64,000 nt of DNA from Bacteroidota bacterium (GTDB lineage: Bacteria > Bacteroidota > Bacteroidia > Flavobacteriales > Flavobacteriaceae), in NCBI GenBank assembly GCA_024279425.1, contig JAJRRO010000018.1, positions 62,001 through 126,000 on the forward strand. Reading direction: 5' to 3'. Under the pieces are notes generated by a model that made no database searches, had not been told where the DNA came from, and saw only the letters and a list, made by a program, of their open reading frames with translations. Made by a program: the position numbers and the translations under genes. Positions 6,902 to 17,131 of this stretch are shown one piece after another. How positions within the stretch are numbered: position 1 is the first letter of the stretch; each line of letters opens with the position of its first letter.

Positions 6902-8818
6902 TTAATCCACATTATCGTGCAAGAAGGAATTATTGGAACGCAACTGAATCTCATCATTACTATCCTCGCCCAATGTTGTTCTAGAAACTTTATTTTTTCC
7001 CAGATCCTCATTTAAATCAATGCCTTGGCGTTTATAGGCAGGTTCTTTTTCGATTTCGTCTATATGGTTCAGATTATTTTGAAATTTATAGTTGAAATCC
7101 TTAAGTTTTCTTCTACGTTCATCGGCCCGTTCTTTCAACAGCTCCTCGATAGGGCTGTCCATTGGGTCCACTTCCTTGTGTTGAGCCACCATAGTTTCTC
7201 CTTGGGTCATCATTGTTTTCTTTTCAAAAACCAATTCATTTTCTATGATCTTTGGCTCAAACTCCTCGGCTTTTGATTTGGCACCCGTCAGCTGGTTTTC
7301 CAACTCCATATAATCATCCAGGCTATAACGCGTCTCTCCATCCTTATTATATTCAAGAACAGGAATAACCTCTACATGCTCATTCACATCAATGTCTTTA
7401 ACCTCATCATACAAATTAAAGGTTATAACATTTGGACTTTCCTCTTCCTCCTCTTGGGTGTTCAATGGCAAATCAAAACTAATGGCAAATTGATCTTCAT
7501 CCCCTTTTTTGGAAGACACCACTTCAGGGTCAACCACTTCAATATCATTCAAATTTTCTTTGGCATCGAATATGACGAAATCGTCCTCAGAAACATTCTC
7601 AGCAATCACTTCCTCATAAAAAACATTAAAGTTCTTAATATAATTCGTAGTTGGAATTAAATCCAAACTATCCAGCTCCACGAGTTCATTTTTCAATTCA
7701 GGCTCATCGATTTCATCTTCCTCTACTAGCTGATGTACTACCTGTTTAGGAGTTAAATCTTGCTCTTCTTTTTGTTCTTCCTCAAGGGTATGGATAATCT
7801 TTTTAGACTCTGTATTTACAATATCATCTTGCTGATCAATATTAAATCCAGTGGCAATTATGGTTACAGCTATGGCCTCTCCCAAGGTTTCATCCTCGCC
7901 TACACCCATGATAATATTTGCGCCATGACCAGCCTCGGCTTGAATATGGTCATTGATCTCACCTATTTCATCAATTGTGATTTCTTGTGATCCAGAAACA
8001 ATCAACAACAATACATTCTTGGCTCCTGCGATTTTATTGTCATTCAATAGTGGGGAATCCAATGCCTTCATTATAGCTTCATTAGCTCTCGCGGAACCTG
8101 ATGCCATGGCAGAACCCATGATGGCCGTACCACTGTTTGAAAGTACAGTCTTGGCATCCCGTAAGTCAATATTCTGTGTATAATGATGGGTAATGACTTC
8201 GGCAATACCACGTGCGGCGGTAGCCAATACTTCATCGGCTTTTGAGAAACCTGCCTTGAACCCTAAGTTGCCATATACTTCCCTTAATTTATTATTGTTG
8301 ATGACTATGAGCGAGTCAACATTTTCACGTAGTTTCTCAATTCCCATTTGGGCTTGTTGGCAGCGCATTTTGCCCTCAAATCGAAAAGGCATAGTAACTA
8401 TACCAACGGTCAGAACATCCATTTCCTTAGCCTGCTTGGCAATAACGGGAGCAGCACCAGTACCTGTTCCCCCACCCATTCCTGCAGTAATGAATATCAT
8501 TTTTGTGGTGCTCCCCAGCATGGTTTTAATTTCCTCCATGCTTTCGAGGGCAGCCTGTTCCCCAACTTCTGGGTTTGCACCGGCCCCCAATCCTTCTGTA
8601 AGGGATACACCTAACTGAATTTTGTTAGGTACCGAGCTATTTTCCAAGGCTTGGGAATCTGTATTGCAGATTACAAAATCTACTCCGTTGATTCCGGCTT
8701 GGAACATATGGTTAATGGCGTTGCTACCTCCACCACCAACACCAATGACCTTAATGACATGGCTTCGATTCTTAGGTAAATCAAAAGCGATACTCTCAAT
8801 TTCAGTGTTCTTGCTCAT
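6902..8818 (-). CDS. ftsZ: Cell division GTPase FtsZ
   Basis: The tubulin-like GTPase that polymerises into the cytokinetic ring. The GTPase domain covers about residues 15-325: GVGGGGSNAINHM near 27, the tubulin signature GGGTGTGAAP near 115, and SGSQEITIDEIGEINDHI in the second domain. The protein is 638 residues against 383 in E. coli. The extra length is an acidic, low-complexity C-terminal tail of about 300 residues, rich in Glu, Asp and Val. It ends in RSNNSFLHDNVD, which I take as the Bacteroidota version of the conserved tail peptide. It lies 43 bases after ftsA and ends in a strong terminator. Confidence 0.98.
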   Translation of the reverse strand: MSKNTEIESIAFDLPKNRSHVIKVIGVGGGGSNAINHMFQAGINGVDFVICNTDSQALENSSVPNKIQLGVSLTEGLGAGANPEVGEQAALESMEEIKTMLGSTTKMIFITAGMGGGTGTGAAPVIAKQAKEMDVLTVGIVTMPFRFEGKMRCQQAQMGIEKLRENVDSLIVINNNKLREVYGNLGFKAGFSKADEVLATAARGIAEVITHHYTQNIDLRDAKTVLSNSGTAIMGSAMASGSARANEAIMKALDSPLLNDNKIAGAKNVLLLIVSGSQEITIDEIGEINDHIQAEAGHGANIIMGVGEDETLGEAIAVTIIATGFNIDQQDDIVNTESKKIIHTLEEEQKEEQDLTPKQVVHQLVEEDEIDEPELKNELVELDSLDLIPTTNYIKNFNVFYEEVIAENVSEDDFVIFDAKENLNDIEVVDPEVVSSKKGDEDQFAISFDLPLNTQEEEEESPNVITFNLYDEVKDIDVNEHVEVIPVLEYNKDGETRYSLDDYMELENQLTGAKSKAEEFEPKIIENELVFEKKTMMTQGETMVAQHKEVDPMDSPIEELLKERADERRRKLKDFNYKFQNNLNHIDEIEKEPAYKRQGIDLNEDLGKNKVSRTTLGEDSNDEIQLRSNNSFLHDNVD

Positions 8819-8861
8819 ACTGTTTATATTACTGGTTTTTTATGTGTTTATATGTTATTCG

Positions 8862-10181
8862 CTACTCCGCGTTATCCAAAAAGTCTTTTAGTTTCTCAGA
8901 CCATTTATCAAATACCGATTTACGTTCCCCACTTGATTTTTTTTCTCCCCCGGCCCCCTCATGTTCGGCATAAACCATTTCCTCTTGAACCTCACCCTCC
9001 TGCGAAGTCATTTCCTTATCACCATCTTTAACGGCATTCATCAGCAGGCCAACGGCAGTTGCATATAACGGACTTGTTAATTCTTCATCTGTATCACCTG
9101 CCAAATGCTCGTTGGGATATCCTATTCTGGTGTCCATTCCTGTAATGTATTCCACCAACTGCTTTAGATGCTTTAGTTGACTACCTCCACCAGTCAATAC
9201 GATGCCTGCAATCAATTTCCTTTTTTGCTCTTCATGACCATAGTTCTTAATTTCAACATATACCTGTTCTATAATCTCAACAACCCGGGCATGAATGATT
9301 TTGGAAAGGTTTTTAAGCGAAATTTCCTTGGGCTCCCGCCCCCTTAATCCAGGTATTGAAACTATTTCATTGTCTTTATTTTCCCCTGGCCATGCAGAAC
9401 CAAATTTAATCTTCAACAATTCGGCCTGTTTCTCAATAATGGAGCAACCTTCTTTTATATCCTCAGTAATTATACCACCTCCGAAAGGAATCACTGCAGT
9501 ATGCCTGATAATGCCATCTTTAAAAATCGCCAAATCGGTGGTTCCGCCTCCTATATCTATCAAGGCCACACCTGCCTCTTTTTCTTCGGTACTTAATACC
9601 GCATCGGAGGATGCCAGTGGTTCAAGTGTGATCTTGCCCAAATTCAGGCCGGCGCTTTTAATACACCTTCCAACATTTTTGATAGAAGATACTTGACCAA
9701 CAACCACATGGAAATAAGCTTCCAATCGTCCTCCATACATACCTATGGGCTGCTTAATTTCAGCTTGGCCATCTATTTTATATTCTTGGGGCAATACATG
9801 TATTATCTCCTCACCCGGTAGCATTACCAGCTTATAGACTTGATTGCAAAGCTTGTCAAGATCTTCATCATTGATCACCTCTTCAGAGTCGGCCCTTGTT
9901 ATATAATCACTGTGCTGTAAACTTCTGATATGTTGACCTGCTATACCCACTACGACCGGACCTATCTTTAATCCGGAGTTTACTTCGGCCTCCTCAACGG
10001 CTTGTTGAATGGATTGTATTGTTTGGGTAATGTTATTTACAACACCGCGGTGAACCCCTAGGCTTTTTGATCGACCAATACCTAGTACCTCAATTTTGCC
10101 ATATTCATTTTCCTTACCAATAATAGCAACGATCTTCGTAGTCCCGATATCTAAACCAACTGAATATTTATCCTGTTCCAT
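8862..10181 (-). CDS. ftsA: Cell division protein FtsA
   Basis: An actin-like ATPase that tethers FtsZ to the membrane. The phosphate-1 motif VGLDIGTTKIVAIIG is near residue 8, the SHS2 region includes VVVGIAGQHIRSLQH, the phosphate-2 motif ALIDIGGGTTDLAIF is near 205, and GIVLTGGGSQLKHL is near 325. The C-terminus ends in a basic amphipathic stretch (SVFDKWSEKLKDFLDNAE) that fits the membrane-targeting helix. Between 385 and 420 is an acidic linker. It lies 8 bases after ftsQ and before ftsZ in the usual order. Confidence 0.97.
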   Translation of the reverse strand: MEQDKYSVGLDIGTTKIVAIIGKENEYGKIEVLGIGRSKSLGVHRGVVNNITQTIQSIQQAVEEAEVNSGLKIGPVVVGIAGQHIRSLQHSDYITRADSEEVINDEDLDKLCNQVYKLVMLPGEEIIHVLPQEYKIDGQAEIKQPIGMYGGRLEAYFHVVVGQVSSIKNVGRCIKSAGLNLGKITLEPLASSDAVLSTEEKEAGVALIDIGGGTTDLAIFKDGIIRHTAVIPFGGGIITEDIKEGCSIIEKQAELLKIKFGSAWPGENKDNEIVSIPGLRGREPKEISLKNLSKIIHARVVEIIEQVYVEIKNYGHEEQKRKLIAGIVLTGGGSQLKHLKQLVEYITGMDTRIGYPNEHLAGDTDEELTSPLYATAVGLLMNAVKDGDKEMTSQEGEVQEEMVYAEHEGAGGEKKSSGERKSVFDKWSEKLKDFLDNAE

Positions 10182-10189
10182 TTTCTATA

Positions 10190-10909
10190 TTATATTTTGG
10201 TGCACACTACTTGATTCTTAAACTCTAAGCTTACCATATTATAAGCTTCCAAGGTTTTATCTTTGTTCGCTTTGGTATAAAATGCCTTGAAGTTGTTGAA
10301 TTTCCCTTCTAGATTATCAACCCCTCCCAAATTCACCACAAACTGATCCATCCTAAACTTCAATTGGTATTTTTCTTCATCGGCTATATGAATACCAATC
10401 ACATTTTTTCGCAAGAAATCGTCTTGGTTTATGTACTTTAAAATCTTATAAACATCTTCAAGACCCTTCCCTGTTATCTTACCTGTGATTATCGGAACCC
10501 TAGCAGAATGACTCATGGATAAAGGCATTCGTTTTCCTTCATCATCTAGATAAAACTTAGAATTTCCCTCAATTCGTCCGATTGGCCTGCGCTGAATAAT
10601 CTTTGACGTAAGCTCACCATTCACAGTAAGATAAACTTGGGCGCTTTTCACCATTTCATTGGTCTCAATAACCTCCTCTATAGTATTCAAAGCTAATTTT
10701 TCTTTGGGCACATTTGTAAGTGGCCCATAATTTTGTATTAACAATTTATTAACCATACCTTCTGTAATGTAAAGGTTCTGATTTCCAACGAATTCTATGT
10801 TCAACCTTTGTACTATTCTACGCTGGCTTCGATGATTGGAAAATGCGTAAAGCCCTGTAACTACAAGAAACAAAGCTATTATCTTAATATAGTTCCAGTT
10901 AATTCGCAT
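10190..10909 (-). CDS. ftsQ: Cell division protein FtsQ
   Basis: The start is the ATG at 10909 (MRINWNYIKII); a TTG at 10915 is also in frame. A short cytoplasmic end is followed by one membrane helix (IIALFLVVTGLYAFSNH) and a periplasmic POTRA region starting at LNIEFVGNQNLYITEGMVNKL, the layout of FtsQ/DivIB. It links the FtsZ ring to the septal synthase. It overlaps the 3' end of murC by 11 bases, consistent with translational coupling. Sequence conservation in this family is low; position and topology carry the call. Confidence 0.93.
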   Translation of the reverse strand: MRINWNYIKIIALFLVVTGLYAFSNHRSQRRIVQRLNIEFVGNQNLYITEGMVNKLLIQNYGPLTNVPKEKLALNTIEEVIETNEMVKSAQVYLTVNGELTSKIIQRRPIGRIEGNSKFYLDDEGKRMPLSMSHSARVPIITGKITGKGLEDVYKILKYINQDDFLRKNVIGIHIADEEKYQLKFRMDQFVVNLGGVDNLEGKFNNFKAFYTKANKDKTLEAYNMVSLEFKNQVVCTKI

Positions 10910-12251
10910 ATTCAAATTCTTTTTTGATTTTCGATATTTCCAAACCTATATCACCAGCACCCATGGTTACTAAAACGTCCGGTTTCCGTGCTTTTATTTC
11001 GTTGATTATCCCTGACTTTTCAATTAATCCTTTACTCGGGTTTTCAATTTTATCCAAGAGCCATGAAGAGGTGATCCCTTTCATTGGCTTTTCTCTGGCT
11101 GGGTAAATATCCAGTAACAGAATACTGTCAAATTTTGATAGACTTTCCGCAAAATCATCTGCAAAATCCTTCGTCCTTGAATATAAGTGCGGTTGAAAAA
11201 TGGCCAATACTTTTTTATTGGGATGCATTTCTGAAATAGCATCATAAACTGCATTTATCTCAGTAGGGTGATGGGCATAATCATCTATAAAAATAAAATC
11301 ATCTTTTTTTATTTTGTATGAGAATCTCCGTTGCACTCCCTTAAATGTCTCCAATGCCTTAGCAAGACGGTAGGGTGGGGAACCCGCTTCTATAGCCATT
11401 GCAAAGGCTACCAACCCATTGAGCAAATTATGCCTTCCAGGCTTGTTGAATTTAACCTCTGTTAGGGTAGTGTCGGGGGTTCCCAAATCAAAAATGTAGG
11501 TGCCATGTTCTATTTTCAAATTTCGGATACAATAATCCGAATCATCTTCGATGCCGTATGTTGTGCCCTTTAAGGGCAAGCCGTTTCTAACGAATAGTTT
11601 TCCTTCTGGTTTGATACGTCTTACGAAATCATTGAATGACCTGATAAGTTCATCACGATTCCCGTAAATGTCCAAATGATCGGTATCCATCGAAGTTACA
11701 CAAGCCACATTGGGGTGCAGACGTAGAAATGAACGATCAAACTCATCAGCCTCCACAACTGAATAATCCGATCCCTCAAACAAAAAATTGCTATTAAAGT
11801 TTTCTGAAATACCACCTAAAAATGCTGTAAGGGGGGTTCCTGTTTCTTTGAGTAAGTGGGCCAGAATACTAGAAGTTGTCGTCTTTCCATGGGTTCCAGC
11901 CACCGCAAAGCAAAAGGTGTCCTTTGTTATTATCCCCAATACTTCCGATCGTTTTTTTACTGCAAATCCCTGTTCTAGAAAAAACCTATACTCCGAATGA
12001 CTACTAGGCACTGCAGGGGTATAAACCACTAAAGTGTTTTTGGGGTCTTTAAACATCCCATCAATTGCGTTTAAATCATCTTCGTAGTGAATATCCAAAC
12101 CCAAGCCAGCCAATTCGAGTGTTAATGGTGTTTTTGTCTTATCGTAACCAGCTACATTCTTGCCCATGAGTTTAAAATAACGGGCCAAGGCAGACATACC
12201 TATACCTCCTATACCCACAAAATAAACGTTATGTATTTCTTTTAAATCCAT
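10899..12251 (-). CDS. murC: UDP-N-acetylmuramate-L-alanine ligase MurC
   Basis: A cytoplasmic ATP-dependent ligase adding L-Ala to UDP-MurNAc. The N-terminal Rossmann motif VYFVGIGGIGMSALARY binds the UDP substrate. The ATP P-loop is AGTHGKTTTSSIL near residue 117. YAHHPTEINAV and the C-terminal domain (FQPHLYSRTKDF) are as in the family, as is the length of 450 residues. It starts one base before the murG stop region, 2 bases apart, inside the dcw cluster. Confidence 0.97.
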   Translation of the reverse strand: MDLKEIHNVYFVGIGGIGMSALARYFKLMGKNVAGYDKTKTPLTLELAGLGLDIHYEDDLNAIDGMFKDPKNTLVVYTPAVPSSHSEYRFFLEQGFAVKKRSEVLGIITKDTFCFAVAGTHGKTTTSSILAHLLKETGTPLTAFLGGISENFNSNFLFEGSDYSVVEADEFDRSFLRLHPNVACVTSMDTDHLDIYGNRDELIRSFNDFVRRIKPEGKLFVRNGLPLKGTTYGIEDDSDYCIRNLKIEHGTYIFDLGTPDTTLTEVKFNKPGRHNLLNGLVAFAMAIEAGSPPYRLAKALETFKGVQRRFSYKIKKDDFIFIDDYAHHPTEINAVYDAISEMHPNKKVLAIFQPHLYSRTKDFADDFAESLSKFDSILLLDIYPAREKPMKGITSSWLLDKIENPSKGLIEKSGIINEIKARKPDVLVTMGAGDIGLEISKIKKEFEYAN

Positions 12252-12252
12252 G

Positions 12253-13344
12253 CTAATGCACTACCAATTTTTCTATCTCATCAACAATATGTTTTGTTGC
12301 ATTTGGCATTGCCAATTTTTTAATATTTACCTTTAATTCTTCTTGCTTTGGTACGGATTGAAATAGGTTCGAAAAAACAGGTTCAAATTCATTGTCCAAA
12401 TCTTTTTCCATGACTATCAAGGCCGCATGCTCCTTCACCAATGCCATTGCGTTTTTGGTCTGATGATCTTCCGCAACGTTCGGGGATGGTATAAATAGCA
12501 CTGGTTTCCCCACAATACACAACTCGGAGACTGAACCTGCGCCAGCTCTGGATATGATAAAATCCGCTGAGGTATAGGCATAATCCATTCGATTCATAAA
12601 ATCCATTACCTTAACCGAATCTGAATTGTATTTTTTATATTCCTTATAATAGAGTTTACCACATTGCCAGATCAACTGAATACCCAATCTTTCGAAATAG
12701 TCCAAATTTTGTTCGATAAGCTGATTTATTCGTCTAGCGCCTAAACTTCCGCCCAGAATCAATAGTATTGGTTTTGAAGCCTCCAAAGTGAAAAAATGGA
12801 GCGCTTCACTTCTATCACTTGTCAATTCCTCCAAATCCTCTCGTACGGGATTACCTGTCTTGATTATTTTTTGGGATGGAAAGAAAGCTTCCATTCCGTC
12901 ATAGGCTACACAAATTTTGGCTACTTTATCCTTCAATAGTCTATTGGTAATCCCAGCATAGGAGTTTTGCTCCTGTAATACGCAGGGTATTCCCCTGCCC
13001 GAGGCAATCTTCAATAATGGTCCACTGGCAAACCCCCCCGTACCTACTACTACATGAGGTTTAAATTTAGATACTATTTTACCTGCTTTGATCAAACTAC
13101 TTATCAGTTTAAATGGGAACATTAAATTTCTCAGAGTCAGTTTCCTTTGTAACCCGGAAATCCACAATCCTTCTATTTTATATCCTGCCAGTGGTACTTT
13201 TTCCATCTCCATTCTATCTCTGGCGCCCACAAACAGGAACTCAGCTTCTGGATATCTTTTTTTTAACTCGTTGGCTATGGCAATTGCAGGATAAATATGC
13301 CCTCCTGTACCACCTCCCGATAGTATGAACCTATAATTGCCCAC
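12253..13344 (-). CDS. murG: Lipid II synthase MurG
   Basis: A peripheral membrane glycosyltransferase that adds GlcNAc to lipid I. It has the N-terminal G loop [20 protein letters not shown], a second G loop [12 protein letters not shown] near residue 103, and the donor site [12 protein letters not shown] and [12 protein letters not shown] in the C-terminal half. It starts with GTG at 13344, inside the last 14 bases of ftsW; no ATG is available before the G loop. The length of 363 is typical. Confidence 0.97.
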   Translation of the reverse strand: MGNYRFILSGGGTGGHIYPAIAIANELKKRYPEAEFLFVGARDRMEMEKVPLAGYKIEGLWISGLQRKLTLRNLMFPFKLISSLIKAGKIVSKFKPHVVVGTGGFASGPLLKIASGRGIPCVLQEQNSYAGITNRLLKDKVAKICVAYDGMEAFFPSQKIIKTGNPVREDLEELTSDRSEALHFFTLEASKPILLILGGSLGARRINQLIEQNLDYFERLGIQLIWQCGKLYYKEYKKYNSDSVKVMDFMNRMDYAYTSADFIISRAGAGSVSELCIVGKPVLFIPSPNVAEDHQTKNAMALVKEHAALIVMEKDLDNEFEPVFSNLFQSVPKQEELKVNIKKLAMPNATKHIVDEIEKLVVH

Positions 13345-14527
13345 TCAACACTTCTAACGGGTTCGTATCATCGATTTCAGCAACCTTTCTTTCTGAAACC
13401 TCTCTTTTTGCACTTACGCTTAATATTATACCGATGGCCAAACAAGTCATCCAGATAGATGTTCCCCCACTACTTATAAGTGGTAATGTCTGTCCAGTAA
13501 CGGGAAACAATTCGACGGCAACCGCCATATTGATCAAAGCTTGAAAGACTATAGGAATACCTACACCCAATACCAGGAGTTTTCCAAAAATGGTCTGGCT
13601 CCCGTTAGCGACTACCACAATCCTAAACAGTAAAAGCAGGTAGAAAAACATAAGAACGAAACCACCTACCAATCCGTATTCTTCGACTATTATTGCATAT
13701 ATGAAATCCGATGAACTTTGTGGCAAGAAATTCTTTTGAACACTTTTCCCCGCTCCTTTCCCAACAATTCCGCCGGTTGCTATAGCTATTTTGGCCCTTT
13801 CGATTTGATAATCGGCCTCAGTATCCTCAGGGTTTGAGAAGTTCTCTATTCTACTGACCCATGTATCGACCCTATTAGGAAACAAATCAGGCATTGCTTT
13901 TGCCATAAGTATGAAAATGGTCAAACATAGCATTCCCACACCCACAATTCCCAACAAATACTTTATGGGGTATCCTCCTAAAAAACACAATAAGAGCACC
14001 ATTGAAAAAATGATGGCAGCTGTCGAGAAATTAGCCGGTAAAATAAGTGCAATCACCAGAAATACCGGAAGCCAAAGCGGAAGGATACTTTCTTTAAAAG
14101 TTATAACATCTTCCTTGATCTTGGTCAAATACCGTGCGACATAAATCATCAAAACCACTGCGGCCAAATTTGATGTTTGAAATGAAAAGCCCACCAAAGG
14201 AATACGTATCCACCTGCTTGCATTAGCCCCATCTATCGTAGTTCCCTGCGCCAGTGTAAAGACCAATAGCACCAAAACAATTGGCATTGCAATCAAAGAA
14301 AGACCTTTAAAGAAATGTGATGGGATTTTATGAACACCGTAAATAATACCAAAGCCTAAAAACAGCAATAGTGCATGTTTTATAAGATGACCAGTAGTAG
14401 TACCATTACCAACTACGTATACCAAATTACTACTTGCACTATAAACGGGCAAAAACGAAAATAAGGCCAAAAGTGCAACCACGGCCCAAATAGCTTTATC
14501 CCCTTGAATATTATTAAAAAGTCCCAT
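13331..14527 (-). CDS. ftsW: Lipid II polymerase FtsW
   Basis: A SEDS-family septal peptidoglycan glycosyltransferase with about ten membrane helices. Diagnostic parts are [19 protein letters not shown] (loop before the helix with the conserved Pro), [20 protein letters not shown], and the C-terminal [17 protein letters not shown]. The start chosen is the ATG at 14527; two GTG codons at 14533 and 14530 are in frame and would overlap the murD stop. The partner transpeptidase, ftsI, is in the same cluster. Confidence 0.96.
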   Translation of the reverse strand: MGLFNNIQGDKAIWAVVALLALFSFLPVYSASSNLVYVVGNGTTTGHLIKHALLLFLGFGIIYGVHKIPSHFFKGLSLIAMPIVLVLLVFTLAQGTTIDGANASRWIRIPLVGFSFQTSNLAAVVLMIYVARYLTKIKEDVITFKESILPLWLPVFLVIALILPANFSTAAIIFSMVLLLCFLGGYPIKYLLGIVGVGMLCLTIFILMAKAMPDLFPNRVDTWVSRIENFSNPEDTEADYQIERAKIAIATGGIVGKGAGKSVQKNFLPQSSSDFIYAIIVEEYGLVGGFVLMFFYLLLLFRIVVVANGSQTIFGKLLVLGVGIPIVFQALINMAVAVELFPVTGQTLPLISSGGTSIWMTCLAIGIILSVSAKREVSERKVAEIDDTNPLEVLSGQL

Positions 14528-14532
14528 CACCA

Positions 14533-15867
14533 CTAAAGGTTTTTAATAGCTTCTTTAAATTGATTACCCCTATCCTCATAATTCTTAAATAAGTCAAAAC
14601 TTGCGCAAGCAGGTGACAGCAATACTATATCACCACGATCTGCAATTTTGTAAGCGACCTTTACCGCTTCCTCCATGGCATAAGTTTCAACCATTAAATC
14701 AACCACATTACCAAAGGCATCCTTTATTTTGGAATTGTCCAACCCTAGACAAATAATCGCTTTTACCTTTTCACGGACCAAGGGCATTAATTCTTTATAG
14801 TCGTTGCCCTTATCCACTCCCCCTACTATCCATACTGTCGGCGCACTCATACTATCCAAGGCAAAGTAAGTTGCATTCACGTTGGTTGCCTTTGAATCAT
14901 TGATATATTGTACGTGTTGAATTTTTAGCACTTTTTCAAGTCTATGGGGGGCACCATGAAAATTGGCAATACTTGCCCGAATAGTCTCTTTGCGAATCCC
15001 TACAAGTTTGGCTGCCGTAGCGGCCGCCATAGTATTCTTTAAATTATGTTTACCCTCAAGTGCCAGTGTGCTTACCATCATTTCCAAAGTCTCGTTATTT
15101 ACTTTAATTATTATTTTCCCGTTTCTTAAAAATGCCCCTTGAATCAATTCCTTCTCAATTGAAAAAGGCATTAAATTGGATTTAACCGGGTTCATCTTCA
15201 ACCATTCCGTAATCACTTTATCATCAGCATCATAGATAAGGTAATCCTCTTCAGTTTGGTTCTTTGCAATCCTGAATTTCGAAGCCACATAATTCTCAAA
15301 CTTATACTCATAGCGATCTAAATGATCTGGAGTGATGTTGGTTATGATGGCGATGCATGGTTTAAAATCAACGATACCATCCAATTGAAAACTGCTAATC
15401 TCCAAAACATAAAGGTCCTGGTCTCTCTCTGCTACCATTTTAGCAAAACTGTCACCAATATTACCTGCCATACCTACATTTACCCCGGCCTGCCTTATAA
15501 TATGGTTTGTAAGCATTGTCGTTGTGGTCTTACCATTGCTTCCAGTAATTCCAATTACCTTGGCATCGGTATATTTCGACACAAATTCAATCTCAGAAAT
15601 TACCGGAATACCTTTTTCCCTTAGCTTGACCACCAATGGAACGGTGTCCGGTATCCCAGGACTTTTCATAACCATATTTGCATCCAGAATCTTCTCTTCA
15701 GAATGTTTTTCTTCTTCCCAATTAATCCCAATATGTTCAAGAACGTCTTTATATTTTTCCTTAATCTTCCCATTATCCGAAACAAATACCTCGAACCCTT
15801 TTTGCAATCCCAAGATGGCAGTACCAACGCCGCTTTCACCTCCACCTAGGATAACCAACCTCGCCAT
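14533..15867 (-). CDS. murD: UDP-N-acetylmuramoylalanine-D-glutamate ligase MurD
   Basis: Adds D-Glu to UDP-MurNAc-L-Ala. The N-terminal domain begins MARLVILGGGESGVGTAILG. The ATP P-loop GITGSNGKTTTTML is near residue 110. NDSKATNVNATYFAL near 320 and LLSPACASFDLF near 420 are characteristic of MurD. The length of 444 matches the family. It abuts the mraY stop with no gap. Confidence 0.97.
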   Translation of the reverse strand: MARLVILGGGESGVGTAILGLQKGFEVFVSDNGKIKEKYKDVLEHIGINWEEEKHSEEKILDANMVMKSPGIPDTVPLVVKLREKGIPVISEIEFVSKYTDAKVIGITGSNGKTTTTMLTNHIIRQAGVNVGMAGNIGDSFAKMVAERDQDLYVLEISSFQLDGIVDFKPCIAIITNITPDHLDRYEYKFENYVASKFRIAKNQTEEDYLIYDADDKVITEWLKMNPVKSNLMPFSIEKELIQGAFLRNGKIIIKVNNETLEMMVSTLALEGKHNLKNTMAAATAAKLVGIRKETIRASIANFHGAPHRLEKVLKIQHVQYINDSKATNVNATYFALDSMSAPTVWIVGGVDKGNDYKELMPLVREKVKAIICLGLDNSKIKDAFGNVVDLMVETYAMEEAVKVAYKIADRGDIVLLSPACASFDLFKNYEDRGNQFKEAIKNL

Positions 15868-17088
15868 TTATCTTACCTTTAATGTCACAATCGTTATAAT
15901 CGCCAACATTATTCCTATAATCCAAAAACGCGTGACTATTTTGCTTTCATGATATCCTTTCTTCTGATAGTGATGGTGCAAGGGCGCCATTAAAAAAATA
16001 CGTTTTCCTACTCCCTCCTTTCTCCTGGTATATTTAAAATACCCTACCTGTACCATGACCGAAATAATCTCTGCGAAGAATATTCCGCATAAAATGGGAA
16101 TCAATATTTCTTTTCGTACAATTATGGCAATTACCGCAATTACACCTCCTATAGCCAAACTTCCGGTATCCCCCATGAATATCTGCGCTGGGAACGCATT
16201 GTACCACAGAAACCCAACCAAGGCCCCAACGAATGCAGCTATAAAAACAACTATTTCTCCAGTGCCCGGGATGTACATAATATCCAAGTAATCGGAAAAG
16301 ATTATATTATCGGAAACCCAGGCAAAAATACCAAGGGTAAGAACAATAATGGCCGATGTGCCCGCCGCCAAACCATCAATGCCATCGGTAAGATTTGCCC
16401 CATTCGAAACTGCACTGACTATTAGAATAATCATTGGAATGAATACTAACCAGACGTAATCTTTTGCCCCATCACCAGCCCATGATATAAGGTCGCCATA
16501 ATCAAACTCATTATTTTTGAAAAAGGGAACCGTGGTCATGGTCGATTTTATCTCTTCCCCTTTAATCTTCTCAATGGTATATTGTTCGGTAATAATCGTT
16601 TTGTTACGCTCTCGCATGGTAACCTCTGGGTGGAAATACAGGGTAGCACCTACAATCAAGCCCAAAATCACTTGGCCCAAAATCTTAAACCTCCCCTTGA
16701 GTCCTTTTTTGTCTTTTTTGAATATTTTGATATAATCATCAATAAAACCAATAATCCCCATCCAAATAATGGTAACAATTAACAGGATTACATAGATATT
16801 AAGAATATCCGCAAACAATACTACCGGAATCAAGGTGGACATGATGATGATCAATCCTCCCATGGTCGGAGTTCCTGCCTTCTTTTCCTGACCTTCCAGT
16901 CCCAAATCACGGATACTTTCCCCTATTTGTTTGCGCTGAAGAAAAAGAATGATTTTTTTGCCGTAAACCGTTGCTAAAATCAAAGAGAGTAATACTGCCA
17001 TTGCCGCCCGAAAGGTGATAAACCCGAAAAGACTCGCCCCGGGAACTTGATATTGTTTCTCTAAATAATCAAATAGATAGTATAGCAT
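15868..17088 (-). CDS. mraY: Phospho-N-acetylmuramoyl-pentapeptide transferase MraY
   Basis: A polytopic membrane enzyme making lipid I from UDP-MurNAc-pentapeptide and undecaprenyl phosphate. About ten helices are visible. The cytoplasmic loops carry [18 protein letters not shown] (catalytic Asp pair), [23 protein letters not shown] and the substrate loop [11 protein letters not shown]. It is about 45 residues longer than E. coli MraY because of an insert near residues 160-205 ([11 protein letters not shown] onward), which I recall as usual in Bacteroidota. A 43-base gap separates it from murE. Confidence 0.97.
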   Translation of the reverse strand: MLYYLFDYLEKQYQVPGASLFGFITFRAAMAVLLSLILATVYGKKIILFLQRKQIGESIRDLGLEGQEKKAGTPTMGGLIIIMSTLIPVVLFADILNIYVILLIVTIIWMGIIGFIDDYIKIFKKDKKGLKGRFKILGQVILGLIVGATLYFHPEVTMRERNKTIITEQYTIEKIKGEEIKSTMTTVPFFKNNEFDYGDLISWAGDGAKDYVWLVFIPMIILIVSAVSNGANLTDGIDGLAAGTSAIIVLTLGIFAWVSDNIIFSDYLDIMYIPGTGEIVVFIAAFVGALVGFLWYNAFPAQIFMGDTGSLAIGGVIAVIAIIVRKEILIPILCGIFFAEIISVMVQVGYFKYTRRKEGVGKRIFLMAPLHHHYQKKGYHESKIVTRFWIIGIMLAIITIVTLKVR

Positions 17089-17131
17089 AATACGTATTAA
17101 TCCCTACTCCCTTTTAAGAGAAAGGAATTGG

